A stretch of 49,609 bases of DNA from Mesorhizobium sp. LSJC280B00 (GTDB lineage Bacteria > Pseudomonadota > Alphaproteobacteria > Rhizobiales > Rhizobiaceae): NCBI RefSeq assembly GCF_000502835.1, contig NZ_AYVL01000028.1:2423-52031 (forward strand). Reading direction: 5' to 3'. The first letter of the stretch is position 1. Each line of letters starts with the position of its first letter. A model generated the notes under the pieces. It saw only the letters and a list, made by a program, of their open reading frames with translations, was not told the origin of the DNA and did not search any database. A program made the translations under genes and the position numbers. Of the stretch, positions 33,334-40,832 are shown piece after piece.

Positions 33334-34632
33334 ATGGCTAAGAAACCCGATCTGTTGCGCGACAACGAGCTGATCTACGGCCGGCTGCTGACGATCGACG
33401 AGCCGCACCTGATCCAGCGCTACAACAAGGCGATGGTCGCGTTCGGCTTGAAGCCGACCAAGTTGAAAAGCTTCGAGATCGATCGCACTGGCTTCTCGCC
33501 GCAGGTCGCCGAGGAATGCGGCGACTACAGCTACCTCGATCCGAACGAGGTCAACCGTCGCTTCATCATCCTGACGCCGTCGCAGATCGACCTGCCGGTG
33601 GTGCACACGGCGTTCTCCAACACTTCGCTGCTGATGTACGAGTTCATGTCCAAGAACCAGCGCGCCATCGATGCGCTGACGATCAAGGACGTCATCTACG
33701 GCGAGATCGAGGATTCGGTCCCCAAGGTCGACGACATCGAGGACCTGCTGTCGATCAATCAGGTCGAATTCAAGGTGCTGTCGGCCGAGGATGTGCTCGG
33801 CAAGGCCGCTGAACTCGGCAAGCTGGTCGACCGGCTGAAGCAGGAACCGGATGCCTGGCGCGACAACGCCATGCTTGCCCACATGGTCGAGCTGGCGAAG
33901 ATCTGCGGCGACATCCGCGAGAATGCGCTGGTGCCGGACCAGGTGATCTTCCGCCACAATGCCTATTGGACCAGCCATTTCGGCGGACTTTATGTGTTCG
34001 TCGATCCCGACGTGACGACGGTGATCAGCGACCCGGCAGCGCCGGGCTTCCGCCGCTCGCGGCCATGGCAGGTGAGCTACCTTTCGATCCACGACGCCGA
34101 CAAGGTATTCAAGTTCCTCGCCTCGACCGGCCGCCTCGAGTTGCCGCGCGCCTCATGGATCGAAACCTCCGGTTATCTCGAGCATCGCGCCGAAATGGTG
34201 GTGCGCGCGCTGATCCGCGACGCCGATCCCGACCGCAATCTGACCGACGTCGACAAGGTCTGGCTGCAGACCTGGATCCACGGCCATACCGATCTGATCA
34301 CCAGGGACGGCAATTTTCCCTTCCTCAACGCCGCCAAGCGCGAGATCGCCCAGCTCGGCCATCTCAAGATCGAGGACGTGTTCCCGCAGCAGCGCTTCCT
34401 GGTCATCCGCGCCAAGCCGGACCATCCCGACGCCTGGCTGACCAACCAGCTGATCTCGGACTTCGTGCCGCAGGACTTCGTTTCGCGTTACGTCTTCAAC
34501 AAGCCGGGCTTCTACAGGGACTATGAAGGCTTCAGCGACGCCTGGCGATCGCATGTTGTGGACGTTCTGAAAACCACATATCTGAAGGACAAGGTGGCGT
34601 TTCGCACACGCCTCTACGGCTTGACTGACTGA
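33334..34632 (+). CDS. DUF6638-like protein, fourth gene of cluster
   Basis: This is a 432-residue soluble protein starting MAKKPDLLRDNELIYGRLL. I recall a DUF6638 family with this start and with the motif FGLKPTKLKSFEIDRTGFSP, but assign it with moderate confidence. The protein is mixed alpha/beta. Notable segments are FIILTPSQIDLPVVHTAFSN, WTSHFGGLYVFVDPDVTTVI and HTDLITRDGNFPFLNAAKRE. There is no membrane segment or known catalytic motif. The ATG lies eight bases after the GGAG at the end of the repeat element. The next gene begins 15 bases after its stop. Confidence 0.82.
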   Translation: MAKKPDLLRDNELIYGRLLTIDEPHLIQRYNKAMVAFGLKPTKLKSFEIDRTGFSPQVAEECGDYSYLDPNEVNRRFIILTPSQIDLPVVHTAFSNTSLLMYEFMSKNQRAIDALTIKDVIYGEIEDSVPKVDDIEDLLSINQVEFKVLSAEDVLGKAAELGKLVDRLKQEPDAWRDNAMLAHMVELAKICGDIRENALVPDQVIFRHNAYWTSHFGGLYVFVDPDVTTVISDPAAPGFRRSRPWQVSYLSIHDADKVFKFLASTGRLELPRASWIETSGYLEHRAEMVVRALIRDADPDRNLTDVDKVWLQTWIHGHTDLITRDGNFPFLNAAKREIAQLGHLKIEDVFPQQRFLVIRAKPDHPDAWLTNQLISDFVPQDFVSRYVFNKPGFYRDYEGFSDAWRSHVVDVLKTTYLKDKVAFRTRLYGLTD

Positions 34633-34647
34633 GGGGGTGACATCGCC

Positions 34648-35772
34648 ATGCTTGATCCGATCGTGAATTTCTTCACCCGGATTTTCCAGTGGATTGGCCG
34701 CGGCATCGGCCTGCTCATCGGCGCGATCCTGTGGCCGTTCCTGTGGGCGGGGCGCTGGTACACGCAACGCGGCTGGATCCTGAAGGCGGTGCTCGGCCTG
34801 GCTGTGCTCGTGCTGATCGGTCTCTATGTCAACTTCTTCTACGCCACCCAGTGGTGGAACAATTTCGACCCGAATTACGTCGACAAATACACGTTCGAAA
34901 AACGCAACAGCTCCGCCGGTGAACAGGTTTCCGCCGGCGCCGGCACCGACACGGCCAAGACCTGCGGAAATTCAGCCATTGCCCAGGTCGCTGCCGACCT
35001 GACCGACTTCAACGTCAACCAGAATGCCTGGGTGTCGTCGATGATCCTCTACAAGCTCGGCCTGTTCGGCATCGACTGGGACCACACGCCGTTCATGGAC
35101 AACAAGGCGTCGTTCCAGCGCGGCATCAACCAGGCGGTGCGGCGCACGGCGACCGAGCTTGCCGACAATCTCGGCCGCGTCCGCACCACCTCGCAGATCG
35201 ACGCCGACCTGCAGGACGCCCGCGGCAATCTGCAGTTCGATGAGGAAACCTGGTATTTCGGCTTGAACCCGTTCGGGCCCAAGACGCCGACGCCGAGCTA
35301 CTATCGCGACGCGGTGCGCAAGCTGCGTTCCTTCAACGCCCGCCTCGCAGCCTGCCAGGCGACATTCGATGCCCGCGCCGACAATCTCAAGCAGTATATC
35401 GACCGCATTTCGTCCGATATCGGTTCCACCTCGGCGATCCTCAAGGAGCGTGCCGAAAACCACAATAATGGCTGGTTCGACACACGCGCCGACGACCGCT
35501 TCTGGTTCGCCTATGGCCAGCTCTATGCCTATTACGGGCTGATGAAGGGCGCACAGGCCGACTTCGAGGACGTCATCAAGGAAAAGCACCTGCAGAACCT
35601 GTGGGATACGATGGACGCGCAATTCGTCTCGGCGCTGCGCATCCAGCCCTTCATCATCGCCAATGGCCGCGAGGACGGCTGGCTGTTGCCGACACATCTG
35701 ACGACGATGGGGTTTTACATACTCAGGGTGCGCTCGAACATGGTCGAGATCAGCAACGTGCTGACGCAGTAG
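34648..35772 (+). CDS. DUF2333 membrane protein, fifth gene of cluster
   Basis: This is a 374-residue protein. The N-terminus carries an amphipathic or hydrophobic region (IVNFFTRIFQWIGRGIGLLI) and one strong transmembrane helix near residues 46-62 (WILKAVLGLAVLVLIGLYV). The rest, about 300 residues, should be periplasmic. It contains FNVNQNAWVSSMILYKLGLF and a helical domain with two cysteines (KTCGNSAIA and AACQATFDA). This matches DUF2333, a family of unknown function. It would anchor the cluster's products to the inner membrane. The stop is followed by a 307-base gap. Confidence 0.88.
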   Translation: MLDPIVNFFTRIFQWIGRGIGLLIGAILWPFLWAGRWYTQRGWILKAVLGLAVLVLIGLYVNFFYATQWWNNFDPNYVDKYTFEKRNSSAGEQVSAGAGTDTAKTCGNSAIAQVAADLTDFNVNQNAWVSSMILYKLGLFGIDWDHTPFMDNKASFQRGINQAVRRTATELADNLGRVRTTSQIDADLQDARGNLQFDEETWYFGLNPFGPKTPTPSYYRDAVRKLRSFNARLAACQATFDARADNLKQYIDRISSDIGSTSAILKERAENHNNGWFDTRADDRFWFAYGQLYAYYGLMKGAQADFEDVIKEKHLQNLWDTMDAQFVSALRIQPFIIANGREDGWLLPTHLTTMGFYILRVRSNMVEISNVLTQ

Positions 35773-36079
35773 CGGATCGTCCCGCACAGCCGGCGCTGGT
35801 GAATTTGCGCCGTTGCTTCTGTCGCTTTTCGCGTATTACGCGGCTGTTTTGAGACGGCGGAACCGCGCCTGCTCTGGCTTCTATACGGCGCGGCAACCGG
35901 CGCGAAAAGAACCTGTAGCAGGGCAGCCGGCCGCAGAGGCATTTTCTTCGTAGGAAACATAGTTGCATGAAAGTTGACGCCGCGGCAGCGACAGGGGTAG
36001 AACATGCCCGCGCCTGCAATGCCGGGCTATTCTTGCGACCACACTAGTCAAATCCGTCCAATTCAGAGGGAAGTCGTCC
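35773..36079. other. Intergenic region before fhs
   Basis: This 307-base gap has no credible gene. Near its left end is a perfect palindrome CGCGTATTACGCG, too tight to make a good hairpin. A promoter candidate for fhs lies near its right end and is listed separately. I saw no riboswitch that I recognise, and no terminator for the preceding cluster. Confidence 0.5.
35974..36003 (+). promoter_or_regulatory. Candidate sigma-70 promoter of fhs
   Basis: TTGACG at 35974-35979 and TAGAAC at 35998-36003 are separated by 18 bases. This would give a leader of about 70 bases before the fhs ATG, which has GAGGGAAG as ribosome binding site. It is inferred from consensus only. Confidence 0.4.
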
Positions 36080-37759
36080 ATGGCCGAAGTGAAGTCCGAC
36101 ATCGAGATCGCGCGCGGCGCCAGGAAGAAGCAGATCCAGGAGATCGGCCAGAAGATCGGCATTCCGAGCGAACATCTTCTGCCCTACGGCCACGACAAGG
36201 CGAAGATCTCGGCCGAGTTCATCAAGTCGGTGAAGGGCAACAAGGATGGCAAGCTGATCCTCGTCACCGCCATCAACCCGACACCGGCCGGCGAAGGCAA
36301 GACGACGACGACGGTGGGCTTGGGCGATGGCCTCAACCGCCTCGGCAAGAAGGCCATCGTCTGCATCCGTGAGGCTTCGCTCGGACCGAATTTCGGCGTC
36401 AAGGGCGGTGCCGCCGGCGGTGGCTACGCGCAGGTCGTGCCGATGGAGGACATGAACCTCCACTTCACCGGCGATTTCCACGCCATCACCACCGCGCATA
36501 ATCTGCTGTCGGCGCTGATCGACAACCACATCTATTGGGGCAACGAGCTCGGCATCGACACCCGCCGTGTCGTCTGGCGCCGCGTTATGGACATGAACGA
36601 CCGGTCACTGCGCGAGATCATCTGTTCGCTCGGCGGCGTCGCCAACGGTTTCCCGCGCGAGGCCGGTTTCGACATCACAGTCGCCTCGGAAGTCATGGCC
36701 ATCCTGTGCCTGTCGACCGACCTGAAGGACCTGGAAAAGCGCCTCGGCGACATCATCGTCGCCTATCGTCGCGACAAGTCGGCCGTCTATGCGCGCGACC
36801 TCAAGGCCGACGGCGCCATGGCCGTACTCTTGAAGGATGCCATGCAGCCCAATCTCGTGCAGACGCTGGAGAACAACCCGGCGTTCGTGCATGGCGGCCC
36901 CTTCGCCAACATCGCGCATGGCTGCAACTCCGTCGTTGCCACGACGACGGCGCTGAAGCTTGCCGACTACGTCGTCACCGAAGCCGGTTTCGGCGCCGAT
37001 CTCGGTGCCGAAAAGTTCTTCGACATCAAATGCCGCAAGGCCGGCCTGAGGCCCGCCGCGGCGGTCATCGTCGCCACGGTTCGCGCCATGAAGATGAATG
37101 GCGGCGTCAAGAAGGAGGACCTCGGCAAGGAGAACGTCGAGGCGGTCAAGAAGGGCTGCGCCAATCTCGGCCGCCACATCGAGAACATCCGTCAGTTCGG
37201 TGTGCCGGCTGTGGTCGCCATCAACCATTTCTACTCCGACACAGAGGCCGAGATCCAGGCGATGAAGGACTACGTTGCCTCGATGGGCGAAGAGGCGATC
37301 CTGTGCAAGCACTGGGCTCAGGGATCGGCCGGCATCGAGGAACTGGCCAAAAGAGTCGTGGCGTTGGCCGAATCCGGCGCGTCGCAATTCGCCCCGCTCT
37401 ATCCCGACGCCATGCCGCTGTTCGAGAAGATCAACACCATCGTCCAGCGCATCTATCGCGGTTCCGAAGCGATCGCCGACAAATCGGTGCGCGACCAACT
37501 CCACGCCTGGGAGCACGCCGGCTACGGTCATTTGCCGGTCTGCATGGCCAAGACGCAATATTCCTTCTCCACCGATCCGAATCTGCGCGGCGCGCCGACC
37601 GGCCACACCGTACCGGTGCGCGAGGTCAGGCTGTCTGCCGGCGCCGGCTTCGTCGTCATCATCTGCGGCGAGGTGATGACCATGCCCGGCCTGCCCAAAG
37701 CGCCATCCTCGGAAAAGATTTTCCTGAACGAAATGGGCCAGATCGAAGGCCTGTTTTAG
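36080..37759 (+). CDS. fhs: Formate-tetrahydrofolate ligase
   Basis: This is a 559-residue enzyme that makes 10-formyl-THF from formate, THF and ATP. The N10-formyl-THF synthetase signatures are clear: the P-loop-like INPTPAGEGKTTTTVGLGDG, the conserved REASLGPNFGVKGGAAGGGY, GDFHAITTAHNLL and VATTTALKLADYVVTEAGFG. The length is normal for the monofunctional bacterial enzyme. A strong terminator follows, so it is probably monocistronic. It links formate to one-carbon metabolism. Confidence 0.96.
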   Translation: MAEVKSDIEIARGARKKQIQEIGQKIGIPSEHLLPYGHDKAKISAEFIKSVKGNKDGKLILVTAINPTPAGEGKTTTTVGLGDGLNRLGKKAIVCIREASLGPNFGVKGGAAGGGYAQVVPMEDMNLHFTGDFHAITTAHNLLSALIDNHIYWGNELGIDTRRVVWRRVMDMNDRSLREIICSLGGVANGFPREAGFDITVASEVMAILCLSTDLKDLEKRLGDIIVAYRRDKSAVYARDLKADGAMAVLLKDAMQPNLVQTLENNPAFVHGGPFANIAHGCNSVVATTTALKLADYVVTEAGFGADLGAEKFFDIKCRKAGLRPAAAVIVATVRAMKMNGGVKKEDLGKENVEAVKKGCANLGRHIENIRQFGVPAVVAINHFYSDTEAEIQAMKDYVASMGEEAILCKHWAQGSAGIEELAKRVVALAESGASQFAPLYPDAMPLFEKINTIVQRIYRGSEAIADKSVRDQLHAWEHAGYGHLPVCMAKTQYSFSTDPNLRGAPTGHTVPVREVRLSAGAGFVVIICGEVMTMPGLPKAPSSEKIFLNEMGQIEGLF

Positions 37760-37784
37760 GGATAATCAACGCTTGAACGGCAAA

Positions 37785-37812
37785 GGGCGCCGCAACGCTG
37801 CGGCGCCCTTTT
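37785..37812 (+). terminator. Rho-independent terminator after fhs
   Basis: GGGCGCCGCA (37785-37794) and TGCGGCGCCC (37799-37808) form a perfect 10-bp stem with a 4-base loop followed by TTTT. AAA precedes the stem, so it could also work weakly for the convergent hydrolase gene at 37837. Confidence 0.92.
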
Positions 37813-37836
37813 GGCGACTTCGCGACGAGCTCGTCC

Positions 37837-38484
37837 CTAAGCCGCGCTTCGCGCCAGCGCGCGCTGGTTGGAGGCATAGGGTGTGTCGTGCTGGGGTACC
37901 ACGCCGGTCTTCAGACAATCGATCCACTCGGCGGTCTTGAGAACGGCCGCGAAGCGCGACTGCAGGACGATCGTCACCACGCGATGGATTTCCTCCCCCG
38001 AAGCGTAGCCGGCGCTGTTGGCGTACGGCAATGACCCCGTTGCGTCCGACAGGAACTCGACCTCAAAACCCATATGCACGGCGTGGATGACCGTCGACAG
38101 GTCGCAATTATGCGTCATGTAGCCGATGACCGTGATCGTATCGATAGAGTTGGCGCGCAGCCACTCCTCGAGGTCCGTGCCGGTGAAGGCGCTGGGCAAG
38201 TTCTTTTCGATGTAGTGGTCGCGGTTTCGCCTGGCGATTTCCGGGTGCAACTCGGCGCCATGGCTGCCCTTGGCGAAGACCGGTGAGGTTTCCGGCGCCA
38301 ACTGTTTGATGACCACCACCTTGACGCCTGCCTCGGTGGCCGCATCCATCGCTCGCGCCACATTGACGACGCTGTCGCGGAACGGCGGATGCTGGATGGC
38401 GAGGTTGCCGCCGTCATAGTCGTTCTGAACATCGATGACGATGAGGGCGCGGCGTGGAGCTTTGCCTTTGGCTGGTTGCGACAT
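37837..38484 (-). CDS. Isochorismatase-family cysteine hydrolase
   Basis: This is a 215-residue hydrolase of the isochorismatase/nicotinamidase superfamily. The catalytic Asp lies in ALIVIDVQNDYDGG and the nucleophile Cys in IGYMTHNCDLSTV. A Lys in the middle (YIEKNLPSAFTGTDLEEWL) sits where the catalytic Lys is expected. Substrates of the family include isochorismate, nicotinamide and N-carbamoyl compounds; this one cannot be assigned. The protein is divergent from a GlxA/AraC-type regulator across 127 bases, a pairing often seen, so that regulator probably controls it. Confidence 0.88.
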   Translation of the reverse strand: MSQPAKGKAPRRALIVIDVQNDYDGGNLAIQHPPFRDSVVNVARAMDAATEAGVKVVVIKQLAPETSPVFAKGSHGAELHPEIARRNRDHYIEKNLPSAFTGTDLEEWLRANSIDTITVIGYMTHNCDLSTVIHAVHMGFEVEFLSDATGSLPYANSAGYASGEEIHRVVTIVLQSRFAAVLKTAEWIDCLKTGVVPQHDTPYASNQRALARSAA

Positions 38485-38548
38485 GGGGTTTTCCTTTCCC
38501 GTTGGACATGATGGGTGGACGATAAGCTCGGCACCGGATTGCAGAAAG

Positions 38549-38585
38549 TGTCCCGATTGACATTATTCGAAAGAATTGGGACAAT
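38549..38585 (+). promoter_or_regulatory. Promoter and overlapping inverted repeat of the GlxA-type regulator gene
   Basis: A perfect -35 box TTGACA (38557-38562) and GACAAT (38580-38585) are separated by 17 bases. An inverted repeat TGTCCCGATT (38549-38558) / AATTGGGACA (38574-38583), with one mismatch, covers the -35 box and most of the -10 box. This looks like an operator for the gene's own product. The isochorismatase gene starts 65 bases away on the other strand. Confidence 0.65.
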
Positions 38586-38611
38586 CGGCCTCACCCGTTG
38601 CTGGAGCTCCC

Positions 38612-39601
38612 ATGACCGATCCTGCCGTTGCCGCCATCGCCTTCGATGGCATCAGCCCGTTTCATCTCTCCGTGCCGTGTCTCGTGTTCGGCGCGGATCG
38701 CACGGAGCTCGGCCTGCCGCGCTTCGACTTCCGGGTCTGCGCGATTGAGGACGGGCCGATCCGCACCGATGCCGGGCTGACCATCAGCGTCCCGCACGGG
38801 CTTTCCGCGCTCGATGACGCCGACATCGTCATCGTGCCAAGCTGGAAAGATCTCGGGAGCTCGCCTCCAGCGGCATTGATCGACGCGTTGCTTGGCGCGC
38901 ACGAGCGCGGCGCGCTGATCGTCGGACTGTGCTTGGGAACGTTCGCTGTTGCGGCGACCGGACTGCTTTCGGGGCGGCGAGCGGCGACGCACTGGGCCTA
39001 CGCGGATCAGCTGCAGGAACTCTATCCCGACATTCTCGTCGAACCGGAAGTGCTCTACATCGACAATGGCGATGTCGTGACATCCGCCGGCGTCGCCGCC
39101 GGGCTCGACTGCTGCCTGCACGTCGTACGGGCTCGTTACGGCGCGGAGGCGGCACTTCGCCTTGCCCGGCAGATCGTGCTTTCTCCGCACAGGCAGGGCG
39201 GGCAGGCGCAATTCATCGAACGTCCCATCGCCAGGACCGGCAATGCGGACCGCTTCACCCAGGCTCTCGAAGCGGTGCGCAAAACCCTGGGTGAGCCGCA
39301 CTGTCTGGACAGCGTTGCCGGTCACGCCGGCCTCACCCGCCGGACGTTCACGCGCCGTTTCCAGAAAACGATCGGCACCAGTTTCGGCGACTGGCTGACC
39401 GACCAGCGCGTCCAGCTGGCGCAACGGCTGCTGGAAGCAACGGAAAAATCGATGGACACGGTTGCCTTCGAGGCCGGCTTCGGCAGCGCTACCTCGCTGC
39501 GCCAGCATTTCGCAGCGCGCCTCAGAACCTCGCCGGCGCAATACCGGCGCGAATTCTCGAAGAGTGCTCAGGAGGAGCGCGTGGCGCACATGCCGAGGTG
39601 A
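38612..39601 (+). CDS. GlxA-family transcriptional regulator (DJ-1/PfpI + AraC HTH)
   Basis: This is a 329-residue regulator. The N-terminal half is a DJ-1/PfpI-like amidotransferase fold (AAIAFDGISPFHLSVPCLVF, then GALIVGLCLGTFAVAATGLL with Cys in the elbow). The C-terminal half has two AraC-type helix-turn-helices (LDSVAGHAGLTRRTFTRRFQ and MDTVAFEAGFGSATSLRQHF). GlxA/CdhR/ArgR relatives regulate catabolism of amines, arginine or carnitine. I chose the ATG at 38612 (MTDPAVAAIAFDG), with GGAG six bases upstream. The ligand is unknown, and the divergent hydrolase is the probable target. Confidence 0.9.
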   Translation: MTDPAVAAIAFDGISPFHLSVPCLVFGADRTELGLPRFDFRVCAIEDGPIRTDAGLTISVPHGLSALDDADIVIVPSWKDLGSSPPAALIDALLGAHERGALIVGLCLGTFAVAATGLLSGRRAATHWAYADQLQELYPDILVEPEVLYIDNGDVVTSAGVAAGLDCCLHVVRARYGAEAALRLARQIVLSPHRQGGQAQFIERPIARTGNADRFTQALEAVRKTLGEPHCLDSVAGHAGLTRRTFTRRFQKTIGTSFGDWLTDQRVQLAQRLLEATEKSMDTVAFEAGFGSATSLRQHFAARLRTSPAQYRREFSKSAQEERVAHMPR

Positions 39602-39620
39602 AATTCGGCTCGCGCTCGAT

Positions 39621-39704
39621 TCCAGGGCAATCGCTTCAGTGCCGACGTTGGACTGCCATCTGGCCCGAGTAGGCTATCTTTTCTCTCGAAGCGATTGCCC
39701 TGCT
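39621..39704. mobile_element. MITE-like 84-bp inverted repeat with 6-bp flanking direct repeats
   Basis: CAGGGCAATCGCTTC (39623-39637) and GAAGCGATTGCCCTG (39688-39702) are a perfect 15-bp inverted repeat with a 50-base spacer. CTCGAT occurs immediately outside both ends (39615-39620 and 39705-39710), which looks like a target-site duplication. No coding sequence lies inside. Alternatively it is a terminator or hairpin after the upstream regulator gene, although the spacer is long and no T tract follows. Confidence 0.5.
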
Positions 39705-39732
39705 CTCGATCCTGTCGTGCTTGAAAGGCTCT

Positions 39733-39768
39733 GCGTCATCTGTCATATATTAAAGCGACAGATGACGC
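39733..39768 (+). promoter_or_regulatory. Operator/promoter of the Xre-RES toxin-antitoxin operon
   Basis: GCGTCATCTGTC (39733-39744) and GACAGATGACGC (39757-39768) are a perfect 12-bp inverted repeat. The 12-base spacer ATATATTAAAGC contains a TATATT -10-like box (39746-39751). A TTGAAA at 39721 is a possible -35 element. An antitoxin bound here would block RNA polymerase. The ATG at 39762 lies inside the right arm. Confidence 0.75.
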
Positions 39769-39782
39769 GAAGAGGGCTCGCC

Positions 39783-40268
39783 GTGGCGATGGCATTGGAA
39801 AAGGCTGCGCCAGCAGCAAAAAACAATGAACTTCAGAAGGTGGCGAAATTGCTAGGCGGCAGCCGCATTCTGGCAAGGCGCCTCAGCAGCGCTTTGGATG
39901 CCCACGAGTTGCTTCTGCACGGCCTGCCGGCTTCAGCGCTGGACCATCTTATCGGGCAACTCGTCTACATCCAGAAGACCGATTCGCTGGAGAAGGCCGT
40001 CGGCATGAGCCTGCGCACCTACCAGCGCCGCAAGGATGCTCCGTCCAAGCCTCTCAGTCAGGACCAGAGCGGACGCACCTGGAAGTTCGCGGAGATCCTG
40101 TCGAAAGCGACCGACGTGTTCGGTTCGCAGGCGGAGGCAGAGCAATGGCTGGAGCGCCCGGCGATTGGGCTCGACCAGCGTCGTCCAATCGACCTTCTGG
40201 CGACGCCGGCGGGGATCGAGCTTGTAGAAGACTATCTGGAACGGCTTGAATATGGCGTTTATGCATGA
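39783..40268 (+). CDS. Xre/MbcA/ParS-like antitoxin (DUF2384)
   Basis: This is a 161-residue antitoxin. Its N-terminal helical domain contains HTH-like segments (LQKVAKLLGGSRILARRLSS and MSLRTYQRRKDA). The C-terminal domain FGSQAEAEQWLERPAIGLDQ then RPIDLLATPAGIELVEDYLE is the DUF2384/MbcA toxin-binding region. It should neutralise the RES toxin encoded next and repress the operon. I prefer the GTG at 39783, because GAGGG lies six bases upstream and the ATG at 39762 is inside the operator arm. The ATG at 39789 is also possible. Its stop overlaps the toxin start (ATGA). Confidence 0.88.
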   Translation: MAMALEKAAPAAKNNELQKVAKLLGGSRILARRLSSALDAHELLLHGLPASALDHLIGQLVYIQKTDSLEKAVGMSLRTYQRRKDAPSKPLSQDQSGRTWKFAEILSKATDVFGSQAEAEQWLERPAIGLDQRRPIDLLATPAGIELVEDYLERLEYGVYA

Positions 40269-40774
40269 CGCCGCTGCCGGCGGCGCTTGGTGGCTCCGAC
40301 CTCATCGGATGGCGCCTCGATCAAGCCGCGTTTGCGCCTACATGGGATAGTGGCGAGGGCGCATACAGGGTGGGCGGACGCTGGAACAGCAAGGGCGTGC
40401 GCGCCGTCTACTGCTCGATCGATCCGTCGACTGCGATCCTCGAGGTTGCGGTTCATAAGGGCTTCAGGGCGCTCGACACGATAGCGCATGTCATGACGGC
40501 AGCGATCGTCAGCGATGTCGCGGATGTGCATATCGTCGACCCCGCCGCCGTGCCCAACCCCAACTGGTTGCGCCCGGGCATTCCGAGCTCCGGGCAACAG
40601 GCGTTTGGCGACGATCTTCTGCAACGGCACCGGTTCGTGGTGATTCCGAGCGCGGTATCGCAGCGTAGCTGGAACCTGATCTTCGACGCGAGCCTCGCCA
40701 GAGGGGCATACGCCATGAAGACCCAGGAGGCGTTTGCGCTCGACACACGGTTGCATCCACCTCCGGCCAAGTGA
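40265..40774 (+). CDS. RES-domain toxin
   Basis: This is a 169-residue RES-domain protein. Family features are GWRLDQAAFAPTWDSGEGAY, the WNSKGVRAVYCSIDPSTAIL stretch with the conserved Tyr/Ser, the following EVAVH, and the C-terminal NLIFDAS. Known RES toxins degrade NAD+ or ADP-ribosylate targets and cause stasis. Its ATG overlaps the antitoxin stop by four bases, as in other Xre-RES type II modules. The Arg near the N-terminus, the Tyr and the Glu expected for activity all appear present, so the toxin is probably intact. Confidence 0.9.
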   Translation: MTPLPAALGGSDLIGWRLDQAAFAPTWDSGEGAYRVGGRWNSKGVRAVYCSIDPSTAILEVAVHKGFRALDTIAHVMTAAIVSDVADVHIVDPAAVPNPNWLRPGIPSSGQQAFGDDLLQRHRFVVIPSAVSQRSWNLIFDASLARGAYAMKTQEAFALDTRLHPPPAK

Positions 40775-40832
40775 CATAGCCGCCCCCATGTCCATCAGAA
40801 CGAGGACGTGACCGGCAACAGAAGCACGGTGC

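Noticed and set aside
35825..35850. Palindrome CGCGTATTACGCG as terminator of the DUF2333 cluster
   Set aside because: The loop would be too small for a stable hairpin, and no proper T tract follows directly.
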